Shown piece by piece: positions 53,857-61,622 of a DNA stretch of 64,000 nt (position 1 is the first letter of the stretch; each line of letters opens with the position of its first letter). Location of the stretch: NCBI GenBank assembly GCA_001953215.1, contig CP019169.1, positions 3,162,001 to 3,226,000 on the forward strand, written 5' to 3'. Source of the stretch: Betaproteobacteria bacterium GR16-43. Lineage in GTDB: Bacteria > Pseudomonadota > Gammaproteobacteria > Burkholderiales > Usitatibacteraceae. A model generated the notes under the pieces. That model did no database searches, had not been told where the DNA came from, and saw only the letters and a list, made by a program, of their open reading frames with translations. A program made the position numbers and the translations under genes.

Positions 53857-55123
53857 TGTAGGGTCTCCCGAAAGCGATGCCGGCGGCAACGGTTTGCACC
53901 GGGCGAAGATGAACCTTGCCGGTGCGCTTGTTATTCCTCGTGTCGACGAATTCAACGGGACCGTCGACCAGTTCCAGGACCGAGACGTCCCCCGGCGCGC
54001 CCACCTGCAGCGTGCCCAGCTTCGGGACGCGGCCGATGACGCGGGCGGGCACGCTCGTCGCCATCGAGACGACCTGCTCGAGCGAGAAGCCCATGTTGAG
54101 GAACTTGCTCATCACCCACGTGAGGTACGGCATGCCGGGCGTGTTTCCGGAGAACACGTGGATGTCGGAGGAGATCGTGTCCGGTCCCGCGCCCTGCGCG
54201 ATCGCGGCTTCGGCGATCGTGTAGTCGAAGCTGCCGCCGCCGTGGCCGATGTCGAAGAGCACGCCGCGCTTCTTCGCGTCGAGCGCCGCAGGCAGGAGCT
54301 TGCCGTCCTGGACGATGTTCGTGCCTTCGTTGGACAGGTTCGGGGCGCCCGAGTAGCAGTGCGTGAGGATGTCGCCCGCGCGAAGCAGGTCGAGGATCTG
54401 CGACATGAGCCCGCGATTCTCGACGCCACCGATGTGGCACATCACCTTCGCGCCGGGAACGCCGGAGAGCTCGCACGCCTTCAGCGCGCGCTTGAGCGGC
54501 TCCAGCCCGTGCTTGGCGACCACGTTCTCGCTCATGCGTACCTTGATGCCGATGGCGAGGTCCGCATTCTCCGCGAGCGTGCGCGCGGCGTCCTCGGTGC
54601 GCGCGAAGTCGAGGTTGTAGAGCTCGCCGATCGGGAACCCGGTGAGGCCAATGTTCGCGATGTGCACGAACGCGAAGAGGCGCGTGCGCGTCGATCCCAC
54701 GATGAAGCGGCGGAACGCGGCGAAGTTGTTGGCGCCCGCGTCGCCGGCGGACACCATCGTCGTCGTGCCCTGGAACGGCACGAGCTCGTCGGCCGGAATG
54801 CCGATGCCCGAGCCGTACGGGAACACGTGCGAGTGCAGGTCGACGAGGCCGGGCGTGACCAGGCGTCCGGTCGCGGTGATCACCTTCTGCGCGCGCGCCA
54901 CGGGAATGTCGGCCTCGACCGCTTCGATGATCCCGTTCCGGATGCCGATATCGCGCGTGCCGCGCAGCTTCTGGCTCGGGTCGAGGACGTCGCCGCCCTT
55001 GATCAGCAGGTCGAACTTGTCGTTGGGGCCCATCGCCGCGCGGACCGCGGCGGGCAGGGCGGCGAGCGCAGTGGCGGATACGGCGGCGCGTACGAACGCG
55101 CGCCGCGATTGCAGGCGATCCAT
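53834..55123 (-). CDS. Tat-exported amidohydrolase/deacetylase family metallohydrolase
   Basis: A 429-residue protein with a Tat-like signal (SRRAFVRAAVSATALAALPAA). Metal-site motifs are complete: GLVDLHSHVFPYGSG, GIKVRMSENVV (candidate carboxylated Lys), KVMCHIGG, ILTHCYSGAPN and TISSDIHVFSG. It resembles the dihydroorotase/D-aminoacylase-like deacetylases. ATG 55123 has an excellent ribosome site (GGGAGGAGAAAAG). Export of such an enzyme points to hydrolysis of a periplasmic N-acyl or cyclic amide substrate. Confidence 0.88.
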   Translation of the reverse strand: MDRLQSRRAFVRAAVSATALAALPAAVRAAMGPNDKFDLLIKGGDVLDPSQKLRGTRDIGIRNGIIEAVEADIPVARAQKVITATGRLVTPGLVDLHSHVFPYGSGIGIPADELVPFQGTTTMVSAGDAGANNFAAFRRFIVGSTRTRLFAFVHIANIGLTGFPIGELYNLDFARTEDAARTLAENADLAIGIKVRMSENVVAKHGLEPLKRALKACELSGVPGAKVMCHIGGVENRGLMSQILDLLRAGDILTHCYSGAPNLSNEGTNIVQDGKLLPAALDAKKRGVLFDIGHGGGSFDYTIAEAAIAQGAGPDTISSDIHVFSGNTPGMPYLTWVMSKFLNMGFSLEQVVSMATSVPARVIGRVPKLGTLQVGAPGDVSVLELVDGPVEFVDTRNNKRTGKVHLRPVQTVAAGIAFGRPYNAPFSVR

Positions 55124-55186
55124 CTTTTCTCCTCCCAGGATGTTTTTTGACGGCTCACGCATCCTGAGCGCGTCGCGGCGCCGCGG

Positions 55187-55630
55187 TCAACCCGATGATC
55201 CGCACCCTTCGACGCAGTAACGCTCGAGCTTCCATCCGAAACCGGCGAGGCAACGCGCGAGCACCGATTCCCAGGCCTTCTCGCCCGCTCTCACCACCTG
55301 CATGGGATCGGAGCGAATCTCGCCGAACTGGCTCGCCTGCGCCGCGGTCTCGGGCCTGCAGTCGATGTTCTGGTAGTGGCCGTTCATACTCGTGGGTATG
55401 GGAGCCGTGCACCCCGAGCCGATGCCCCGGCCTTCCTGGAGCAGTTGGTCGCGGGCTTTCGCGCGCGCCTGCACCGCGGCCGTGCCGGCTTCCGGCTGGC
55501 AGGCGTTCGCGGCGATTTCGAAGGACGCGCCGGGCGTGCCGGCGATGGGGGCGGGGCGGGTGGCGTACTTCGCGGTCGAGCAGCCCGACACGAAGACCAC
55601 GCCCAGCAGAAGCACGATCGATGTTTTCAT
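55187..55630 (-). CDS. Lipoprotein of unknown function
   Basis: A 147-residue protein with a clear lipobox (VVFVSGCST, Cys 17). The mature part has five further cysteines (ANACQPEA, GSGCTAP, NIDCRPE, LARCLAGF, YCVEGC), so disulfides are likely. ATG 55630 is chosen for the signal peptide. No family recognised. It lies 63 bases upstream of the amidohydrolase gene on the same strand. Confidence 0.75.
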   Translation of the reverse strand: MKTSIVLLLGVVFVSGCSTAKYATRPAPIAGTPGASFEIAANACQPEAGTAAVQARAKARDQLLQEGRGIGSGCTAPIPTSMNGHYQNIDCRPETAAQASQFGEIRSDPMQVVRAGEKAWESVLARCLAGFGWKLERYCVEGCGSSG

Positions 55631-55682
55631 GGCGATCTCCCGGGTGCTGCCGGCCATGATGCGCCCGGAAACCCGCATTGCG

Positions 55683-56027
55683 CTAGCGATGCACCGCCTT
55701 CGAATCCGCCGGCGCCTGCGCCCGCTCGTTCATCCCGTAGTCGCGGAGCACCTCGGCCACGCGCAGGCGATAGTCCAGGAAGATCTGCTTGCGTCCCGCT
55801 TCCTGCACGCCCCGGTGCGCCTCGATGTTGCGCCACTGTTTCACGGCTTCCTCGTCGCGCCAGAATGAAAGGGACAGGATCTTGCCCGGCGTGGTGAGGC
55901 TCTCGAAGCGTTCGATGGAGAGGAACCCGTCGATGTCCTTCAGCAGCGGGCGCAACATCGCCGCCGCGTCGAGGTAGGCCTGCTGCTGCCCGGGCTTGGC
56001 CTGGACTTCGAAGATGACGGCGATCAT
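55683..56027 (-). CDS. Antibiotic biosynthesis monooxygenase-like (ABM) protein
   Basis: A 114-residue dimeric alpha/beta-barrel protein. [40 protein letters not shown] and the [20 protein letters not shown] line are typical. These small enzymes oxidise aromatic polyketide-like substrates or degrade heme; many are uncharacterised. Its ATG overlaps the stop of the NIPSNAP gene (ATGA), so the two same-fold proteins are made together and could form a heteromer. Confidence 0.88.
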   Translation of the reverse strand: MIAVIFEVQAKPGQQQAYLDAAAMLRPLLKDIDGFLSIERFESLTTPGKILSLSFWRDEEAVKQWRNIEAHRGVQEAGRKQIFLDYRLRVAEVLRDYGMNERAQAPADSKAVHR

Positions 56028-56335
56028 GCGGCCTCCACGTTCTCGAGGAAGGTGCGCTCTTCGCGCAGGATGAAGCGTTTCGATTGCGCCAGCGCGAAGT
56101 TGGCCCGGCCCTCGGCATCGGCCTTCAGCCGCGCGCGGTACGCCTCGTACGCCGCGAGGCTCTCGAATCCGATCAGTCCCCATGCGATGTCATTGGTGCC
56201 TTCATGCGGCAGGAAGTAGCCGAGGAGGTCGCCGCCGCAGCGCGGGATGATGCGCAACCAGCCCTGCGCGTATTCGCGGAAGGCTTCGCGCTGGAACGGG
56301 TCGATCTGGTAGCGGATGAAGACGGTGAGGGCCAT
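56024..56335 (-). CDS. NIPSNAP family protein
   Basis: A 103-residue protein with the dimeric alpha/beta-barrel fold: [40 protein letters not shown] and the C-terminal [19 protein letters not shown] 56335 is preferred to an upstream TTG at 56341. First gene of a pair with the ABM gene, divergent from the ArsR-family regulator, with two operator-like palindromes between them. Confidence 0.85.
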   Translation of the reverse strand: MALTVFIRYQIDPFQREAFREYAQGWLRIIPRCGGDLLGYFLPHEGTNDIAWGLIGFESLAAYEAYRARLKADAEGRANFALAQSKRFILREERTFLENVEAA

Positions 56336-56387
56336 GGGCAAGTCCGGAAAGCGATGGCGCTACTGTAGCGCGGTGGTGCGGCCGCAT

Positions 56388-56451
56388 GGTTCGGCGCACG
56401 ACGAACCGTTGGTATTGCAACGCCACCATCGTTCGCCTAGCATCGAACGAT
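56388..56451. promoter_or_regulatory. Paired operator-like palindromes GTTCG-N8-CGAAC
   Basis: GGTTCG-N8-CGAACC (56388-56407) and ATCGTTCG-N8-CGAACGAT (56428-56451) share the half-site GTTCG and the same 8-base spacer. Their centres are 42 bases apart, four helical turns, so two dimers would sit on one face of the DNA. The second covers the ATG of the regulator gene. The region also has GCGCTA-CTG-TAGCGC (56358-56372) close to the NIPSNAP gene. Confidence 0.7.
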
Positions 56452-57142
56452 GAAAGACGGTCCTCCCATCGCCGGCATCGCCGCCCTCATCGGCGATCGC
56501 GCGCGCGCCGACATTCTCGTCGCATTGATGGCCGGCCAGGCGCTCACGGCCACCGAGCTCTCCGAAGTCGCGGGCGTCACGAAGCAGACGATGAGCGCGC
56601 ATTTGTCCAAGCTCCTCGACGCGAAGTTGCTCAGCATGCAAAGCCAGGGCCGGCATCGCTACTTCCGGCTGGCCGACCCCGACGTGGCCGACCTCATCGA
56701 ACGCCTCACCGGTGTCGCGCAGCGGTCGGGCGCGGTGCGGCTGAAATCCAGCCCGCGCGAGCCGGCGCTGCGCAAGGCCCGCGTCTGCTACGACCATCTC
56801 GCCGGCGACCTCGGCGTGAGGGTCCTCGACAGTTTCGAGAAGCGCCGCTTCGTGCGCCACGTCGAAGACCGCCTCGAGCTCACGCGCAGCGGCCGTGAAT
56901 TCTGCGAAGCGTTCGGGCTCGACCTCGAATCCGCGCCGGGCCGCCGTCCGCTCTGCCGCCCGTGCCTGGACTGGAGCGTCCGGCGCAACCACCTCGCGGG
57001 CGTGCTCGGCGCCGCGATCCTCGAACGCTGCTACGAACTCGGCTGGGCGAAGCGCGTGGCCGGCACGCGCGTCGTGCAGTTCACGGCCGCCGGCGAACGC
57101 GCGTTTTGCGAACGATTTTCCGTGGAAGGAAGGACCCGATGA
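56450..57142 (+). CDS. ArsR-family winged-helix regulator
   Basis: A 230-residue regulator. Residues ~5-80 are an ArsR-type winged helix (IAALIGDRARADILVALMAG, LTATELSEVAGVTKQTMSAHLSKLLDAKLL, GRHRYFRLAD). The C-terminal ~140 residues contain a pair of cysteines (RRPLCRPCLDWS) and a second helix-turn-helix-like end; this larger architecture is common in betaproteobacterial ArsR proteins. It probably represses itself and the divergent NIPSNAP/ABM genes through the paired palindromes. Its stop overlaps the ATG of the thioesterase gene. Confidence 0.9.
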   Translation: MKDGPPIAGIAALIGDRARADILVALMAGQALTATELSEVAGVTKQTMSAHLSKLLDAKLLSMQSQGRHRYFRLADPDVADLIERLTGVAQRSGAVRLKSSPREPALRKARVCYDHLAGDLGVRVLDSFEKRRFVRHVEDRLELTRSGREFCEAFGLDLESAPGRRPLCRPCLDWSVRRNHLAGVLGAAILERCYELGWAKRVAGTRVVQFTAAGERAFCERFSVEGRTR

Positions 57143-57537
57143 ACAAGCTCGAGTACAAGGATCGCGAGACGCTCCTGTCGACCCTCGGCATCGACATCGT
57201 CGAGGCGACGCCGGACCGCGTCGTGGCCACGATGGCGGTCACGCCGAAGGTCCACCAGCCCTTCGGCCTGCTGCACGGCGGCGCCTCGGTGGCGCTCGCT
57301 GAAACCGTCGCCTCGACGGGCGCCTTCATGAATTGCGACACGAAGAGCCAATCGGCCGTCGGCATCGAGATCAATGCCAACCACTTGCGCGGCAAGCGGG
57401 ACGGCATGCTCACGGCGGTGGCGCTTCCCCTGCACAAGGGACGCAGCACGCATGTCTGGGAAGTGAAGATCACGGACGAGGCGGGGAAGCTCGTGTGCGT
57501 CTCGCGCTGCACGCTGGCCATCGTGCCAATCGGATGA
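57139..57537 (+). CDS. Hotdog-fold thioesterase (PaaI/MenI-like)
   Basis: A 132-residue acyl-CoA thioesterase. HQPFGLLHGGASVALAETVAS is the family catalytic region and contains the conserved HGG-x(4)-A-x-E pattern. VGIEINANHLRGKRDG and VWEVKITDEAGKLVCVSRCTLAI complete the fold. The sequence is closest to the MenI/EntH type acting on aromatic acyl-CoA. Its ATG overlaps the regulator stop and its own stop overlaps the next gene, giving an arsR-thioesterase-DUF2269 operon. Confidence 0.9.
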   Translation: MNKLEYKDRETLLSTLGIDIVEATPDRVVATMAVTPKVHQPFGLLHGGASVALAETVASTGAFMNCDTKSQSAVGIEINANHLRGKRDGMLTAVALPLHKGRSTHVWEVKITDEAGKLVCVSRCTLAIVPIG

Positions 57538-58001
57538 ACGAGTACCTGATCGTCAAGACGGTGCACGTGCTGTCGTCGGCGATCCTGTTCGGCACCGGCA
57601 TCGGCACCGCGTTCTTCGGCCTCGCCACGGCGCTCGGTCGCGATGCGCGCACCGTGGCCGCCGTGTGGCGCTGGGTCGTGCGCGCCGACCTGCTCTTCAC
57701 CACGCCCGCGGTGATCCTGCAGCCGCTCACCGGTTTCCACCTCGTGCAGGCCGCGGGCTTCCCGCTGACCAGCACCTGGGTGGTCTGGGGAACCGTCCTC
57801 TATCTCGTCGCGGGTGCGTGCTGGTTGCCGGTGCTGTGGATCCAGGTCCGCATGCGCGGCCTGGCGCAGGCTGCCGCGCAGTCCGGTGCCGAATTGCCGC
57901 CCGCGTTCTGGAAGCTGCTCCGGTTCTGGGTAGGCCTCGGCATTCCGGCGTTCGTGGCACTCGTCGCCGTCTTCTACCTCATGGTGGCGAAGCCCGCCTG
58001 A
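57534..58001 (+). CDS. DUF2269 family membrane protein
   Basis: A 155-residue protein with four hydrophobic helices (about 6-28, 48-66, 78-100, 128-150). The opening YLIVKTVHVLSSAILFGTGIG with its conserved His, and the WVVRADLLFTTPAVILQPLTG line, are typical of DUF2269. Histidines in membrane helices suggest heme or metal binding in the family, without proof. Last gene of the ArsR operon; its stop directly abuts the convergent Bug gene. Confidence 0.85.
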   Translation: MNEYLIVKTVHVLSSAILFGTGIGTAFFGLATALGRDARTVAAVWRWVVRADLLFTTPAVILQPLTGFHLVQAAGFPLTSTWVVWGTVLYLVAGACWLPVLWIQVRMRGLAQAAAQSGAELPPAFWKLLRFWVGLGIPAFVALVAVFYLMVAKPA

Positions 58002-58967
58002 TCAATCGACGCGGATGTTCGCGGCGCGCACCACTTCGCCCCAGCGCGCGAGGTCGGCCTTGATCTGCGCGGTGAATTGCTCCGGCGTATTGCCGACGGG
58101 ATCGATGCCGAGCACCGCATAGCGTTCGCGCACGGCGGGGGTCTGCAGGGCGGCTGCGATTTCGCGCTGCAGCTTGTCGACGATGGCGCGCGGCGTCTTC
58201 GCCGGCGCGAAGATCCCCACCCAGGAGACCGCCTCGAATCCGGGAATGCCGCTTTCGATGAACGTCGGCACGTCGGGCAGCGACGAGGACCGCAGCGCGC
58301 TCGGCACGCCCAGCCCGATCAGCTTTCCGGCCTTCACGTGCTGCTGGGCCGAAGCGATGGCGGTGAACACGAGCGGGATCTGCCCGCCCAGGACATCGGT
58401 CACCGCCTGCCCGCCGCCCTTGTACGGGATGTGCTGCAGGTCGAGGCCCGTGCGCTGCTTGAGCAGTTCACCCGCGAGATGCGGCGTGCCTCCAGTGCCG
58501 GAGGTGCCATAAGGATACGGGCCGGGTTTCGTCTTGGCTAGTGCGAGCAGCTCGGCCAGGCTTTTCACGTTGAGCGATGGGTTCGCGACGAGCAGCAGCC
58601 CGGCGTCACCCAGCTTCGAGACGGGAACGAAGTCGCGCAGCGTGTCGAACGGCATTTCCTTGAACACGTGCGGGTTGATCACCATCGTGCCGTCGAAGCC
58701 CAGCACCAGCGTGTAGCCATCGGGTGCGGCACGCGCAACCTGCTCGGTGCCGATGTTTCCGCTCGCACCGGGTTTGTTCTCCACGACCACTTGCTGGCCA
58801 AGCCGTTGCGAGAGCGCTTCGGCCACCGCGCGGGCGCTGGTGTCCGTGACGCCACCGGGGGCGAAGGGAACGATGAGGCGGATGGGGCGCGTGGGCCAGT
58901 CTTGCGCGAACGCGGAGGAGGCCAGGAACGCGAGGCCCAGGGAGAGAGACCGGAGGAGGGTTTTCAT
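58002..58967 (-). CDS. Bug/TctC-family tripartite tricarboxylate transporter binding protein
   Basis: A 321-residue periplasmic binding protein with a signal peptide ending SAFAQ. It has the full set of family motifs: WPTRPIRLIVPFAPGGVTDT, VENKPGASGNIGTEQVARAA, GYTLVLGFDGTMVINPHVF and GIFAPAKTPRAIVDKLQREI. Not closely similar to the other Bug protein at 34871. No permease genes nearby, the normal state for this expanded family. Confidence 0.93.
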   Translation of the reverse strand: MKTLLRSLSLGLAFLASSAFAQDWPTRPIRLIVPFAPGGVTDTSARAVAEALSQRLGQQVVVENKPGASGNIGTEQVARAAPDGYTLVLGFDGTMVINPHVFKEMPFDTLRDFVPVSKLGDAGLLLVANPSLNVKSLAELLALAKTKPGPYPYGTSGTGGTPHLAGELLKQRTGLDLQHIPYKGGGQAVTDVLGGQIPLVFTAIASAQQHVKAGKLIGLGVPSALRSSSLPDVPTFIESGIPGFEAVSWVGIFAPAKTPRAIVDKLQREIAAALQTPAVRERYAVLGIDPVGNTPEQFTAQIKADLARWGEVVRAANIRVD

Positions 58968-59015
58968 GCCGGGCAGTCTACAACGCTCGACATTGCCGCA
59001 AGGGCGGGAATTCTG

Positions 59016-59156
59016 AAGTCAAAAGCGATTGAACCGCAGAGGACGCGGAGGTCGCAGAGGAAACCCGACAGCAAGAACTGGGGTCTGTCCCCATTTCCTT
59101 TCGAGTGGTCTTCTCTGCGATCTCCGCGTCCTCTGCGGTTCAATGCCTTTGACCTT
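59016..59156. repeat. 141-bp palindrome with CCGCAGAGGACGCGGAG arms
   Basis: Arms 59016-59060 and 59112-59156 are near-perfect reverse complements (ATTGAACCGCAGAGGACGCGGAG and onward). The loop contains GGGGTCTGTCCCC (59080-59092), close to the core of the 42374 palindrome. It separates the Bug gene start from the 3' end of the CheB-like gene. Confidence 0.85.
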
Positions 59157-59162
59157 GACTGC

Positions 59163-60209
59163 CTAGAAGTCCGCCCAGGAGGCCCAACCGAGGATGTGCT
59201 TCGCGATCTTGTCGAGCGGAGCTTCCACCACCACGGCCTCGGCCTCGAGCGCCGCGCGCGGCATCCCGTAGACGAGCGACGTGGCTTCGTCCTGCGCGAT
59301 GGTGTGGCCGCCGCGCAAGTGGATGGCGCGCAGGCCCGCCGCGCCGTCGTCGCCCATGCCGGTGAGGATCACGCCGCAGGCGTTCGAGCCCGCCGCTTCG
59401 GCCGTGGCGTTGAAGAGGGCATCGACCGGACGCGTATCGAGCATCACGTCCATCACCTGGATGCCGTAGCCGCGCGCTTCGTACTTGCCGATCGTGACGC
59501 TCGCTCCGCTGGGCGCCACGTAGACGTTGCCCGGCAGCACCGGTTCGCGGTCCGTCGCTTCACGGATGGTCATCTTGCATTCGCCCTGCAGGCGCTTCAC
59601 GAAATGGCGCGTGATGCCGGGCGGCAGTTGGAGTGCCAGCACGACCGGCGGCGCTTCGGCGGGCATCTGGGTGAGGATCTCGCGCACGGCTTCCGCGCCA
59701 CCCGTGGCCGCGCCGATCACGACCACCTGCTGCAGCGTCTGCGTGCGTTTTCCGAGATTGGGAAGTACCACCTTCGCGTCGCTGGGCGACGAGGAGGGCG
59801 GTTTCAAATTGTGGCGGGCTGCGTGGGCGCCGCGAATGGCGTCCACGATCGAGCGCGAATACTTGTCGTCCACGGGCGCGCCCATGGACGGCTTGCCCAC
59901 GACCTCGACGGCGCCGAGCGACAGCGCCTGGAACGCGACGTCCGAGCCCTGCTGGGTGAACGAAGAGAGCATCACGACGGGCATCGGGCGCACCGCCATC
60001 AGACGCTTGAGGAACGCTAACCCGTTCATGTGCGGCATCTCGATGTCGAGCGTCAGCACGTCCGGGTTCAACTTGGCGATGAGCTCCTTCGCCACGAGCG
60101 GATCGGGTGCGGCGCCGACGACCACCATGTCGGGCTGCTCTTCGATGATGGCCGTGAGGATGCTGCGGATGACGGGTGAGTCGTCGACTACGAGAACCTT
60201 GGTTTTCAC
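59163..60209 (-). CDS. CheB-like receiver/methylesterase with lost catalytic residues
   Basis: A 348-residue protein with CheB architecture. The receiver domain (1-~110) is intact: VVDDSPVIR, phosphoacceptor Asp55 in LTLDIEMPHMNGL, VMLSSFT and Lys106 in VVGKPS. In the methylesterase domain (~160-345) the GASTGG nucleophile motif reads GAATGG, with Ala168 in place of Ser. The catalytic His position in the QHMPPGFT-like motif is Gln194 (LQLPPGIT). Only the Asp of LTGMGDDGAAG (Asp288) remains. It can hardly hydrolyse methyl-glutamate esters. No chemotaxis genes adjoin it. It may act as a phosphorylation-controlled binding protein. Confidence 0.9.
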   Translation of the reverse strand: MKTKVLVVDDSPVIRSILTAIIEEQPDMVVVGAAPDPLVAKELIAKLNPDVLTLDIEMPHMNGLAFLKRLMAVRPMPVVMLSSFTQQGSDVAFQALSLGAVEVVGKPSMGAPVDDKYSRSIVDAIRGAHAARHNLKPPSSSPSDAKVVLPNLGKRTQTLQQVVVIGAATGGAEAVREILTQMPAEAPPVVLALQLPPGITRHFVKRLQGECKMTIREATDREPVLPGNVYVAPSGASVTIGKYEARGYGIQVMDVMLDTRPVDALFNATAEAAGSNACGVILTGMGDDGAAGLRAIHLRGGHTIAQDEATSLVYGMPRAALEAEAVVVEAPLDKIAKHILGWASWADF

Positions 60210-60210
60210 G

Positions 60211-60323
60211 GCGCCATCCTACAATGGCGCGAGCCTCGAAAACCCGGCAGATTACGATTGAAAATCTCGGCTGTTTCACGTAGCGACGCGGAACTTTTTC
60301 TCCTCGGGGCCGGAATATTCCGG
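60211..60323. promoter_or_regulatory. Palindromes between cheB-like and mpg genes
   Basis: GCGCCAT-N6-ATGGCGC (60211-60230) lies at the start of the cheB-like gene and contains TACAAT, a possible -10 box on the plus strand. CCGGAATATTCCGG (60310-60323), a perfect 14-base palindrome, lies 8 bases before the mpg start. Both are candidates for regulator binding in this 122-base divergent gap. Confidence 0.45.
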
Positions 60324-60331
60324 GTTTGGCC

Positions 60332-60889
60332 ATGAAGGGGACGAAACTCCCCCGTTCCTTCTACGACCGCGACACGATCGAGGTGGCCCGGGACCTGCTC
60401 GGCAAGCTCCTGGTGCACGAGACCGCGGGCGGCAGGCGCGTCGGCCGCATCGTCGAGGTCGAGGCCTACCTGGGCGAGCACGACCTCGCCGCCCATTCCT
60501 CGAAGGGCCGCACCGAACGCACGAAAGTGATGTTCGGTCCGCCCGGCCACGCGTACGTGTACCTGATCTACGGGATGCATTGCTGCATGAACGTGGTCAC
60601 GCAGCGCGAGGGCCACGCTTCCGCGGTCCTGCTGCGCGCGCTGGAACCGGTGGAAGGCCTCGAGGGGCGCACGCAGGGGCCGGGCCTGCTGTGCAGGGCG
60701 ATGGGCATCGATCGCACGTTGAACGCGGTCGACCTCACAGCCCGCACGCTCTACATTGCAAGCGCACGCCAGGAGCCGGACATCACGATCGTGAAGCGGC
60801 CGCGCATCGGCGTCGACTACGCGGGCCACTGGGCACGGCGCCTGCTGCGCTTCTACGTGAAGGGCAACGCGTTCGTGTCGAAGGTGTAA
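60332..60889 (+). CDS. mpg: DNA-3-methyladenine glycosylase (Mpg/AAG type)
   Basis: Removes alkylated purines from DNA in base-excision repair. The 185 residues contain RDLLGKLLVHE, the catalytic Glu in GRIVEVEAYLGEHDLAAHS, FGPPGHAYVYLIYGMHCCMNV and TQGPGLLCRAMGID, as in the AAG family. ATG 60332 (MKGTKLPRSFYDR) is preferred to TTG 60326. It is monocistronic, divergent from the CheB-like gene, and a palindrome immediately precedes it. Confidence 0.93.
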   Translation: MKGTKLPRSFYDRDTIEVARDLLGKLLVHETAGGRRVGRIVEVEAYLGEHDLAAHSSKGRTERTKVMFGPPGHAYVYLIYGMHCCMNVVTQREGHASAVLLRALEPVEGLEGRTQGPGLLCRAMGIDRTLNAVDLTARTLYIASARQEPDITIVKRPRIGVDYAGHWARRLLRFYVKGNAFVSKV

Positions 60890-61076
60890 ACACTGCAAAC
60901 GCGGGTTACGGATGCAGCCGCGGCCAATCTTGCAGGGGCCGCACCGGTCCCCACCTTTCGAGTCGTAACAGCAGTGCCCGGCGGACGTACGCACCGACCC
61001 TCCAGGTCTCGCCCGGGGTTCCCCCAACAAGCCATACGAATCGGCGTCCGTGAGACGCCCAGGGACCCTTATCGCC
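60890..61076. other. Intergenic region without recognised feature
   Basis: A 187-base gap between mpg and the GNAT gene. Small open frames on the minus strand look like chance frames. I saw no tRNA cloverleaf, terminator with a T run, or repeat element; a promoter for the GNAT gene is expected here but not identified. Confidence 0.5.
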
Positions 61077-61613
61077 ATGAAGATCCTGCGTACCGACCGG
61101 CTCGTGCTCGAACCGCTCCAGGAGGCCCACGCCCCCGAGTTGTTCCGTGCATTGGTCGACCCCATCGTCTACACCTACCTGCACGAGCGACCTCCGTTCA
61201 CCGAAGAGGAACTGCGCGCGCGTTTTCGCTTCCTCGAGAAGCGCAGGTCGCCCAACGGCGTCCACGACTGGTTCTGCTGGGCCATCCGCGGGCCCGGCGG
61301 CGAAATGCACGGCCACCTCTCCGCGATCGTCCATGCGCGCGGCGCGGTCGACCTGGGCGTCGTGCTCACGCCACGTGTGTGGCGCCAGGGCATGGCGCAC
61401 GAATCGCTCCTCGCGGTCATGCGCGAGCTGCAATCGAGCCACCGGGCAAACGCGTTCTTCATGACCATGTCGCCGCGCAACGACCTCGGCATCGCGCTCG
61501 CGCAGCGCCTCGGCCTGCGCCTCGTGAGCCGCGCGGACTTCGACCTGCGCGCGGTCGACAACGGCGACCTCATCTTCGTGAGCGGCAGCCTCTCCGATCG
61601 CTCGTCGCCCTGA
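61077..61613 (+). CDS. GNAT family N-acetyltransferase
   Basis: A 178-residue acetyltransferase of the RimJ/RimL-like group: MKILRTDRLVLEPLQEAHAP is the usual opening. The acetyl-CoA region is LGVVLTPRVWRQGMAHESLL (Q/RxxGxA-type loop as RQGMAH), and the C-terminal NDLGIALAQRLGLRLV completes the fold. ATG 61077 is chosen as it begins the family match. The acceptor is not predictable. Confidence 0.88.
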   Translation: MKILRTDRLVLEPLQEAHAPELFRALVDPIVYTYLHERPPFTEEELRARFRFLEKRRSPNGVHDWFCWAIRGPGGEMHGHLSAIVHARGAVDLGVVLTPRVWRQGMAHESLLAVMRELQSSHRANAFFMTMSPRNDLGIALAQRLGLRLVSRADFDLRAVDNGDLIFVSGSLSDRSSP

Positions 61614-61622
61614 AGCCCTGGC

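Noticed and set aside
48260-59156. Intergenic palindromes as parts of a CRISPR array
   Set aside because: They are single long palindromes without regularly spaced direct repeats or nearby cas genes.
60890-61076. A tRNA or small structured RNA between mpg and the GNAT gene
   Set aside because: No cloverleaf, TTCGA-loop or terminator could be recognised on either strand.
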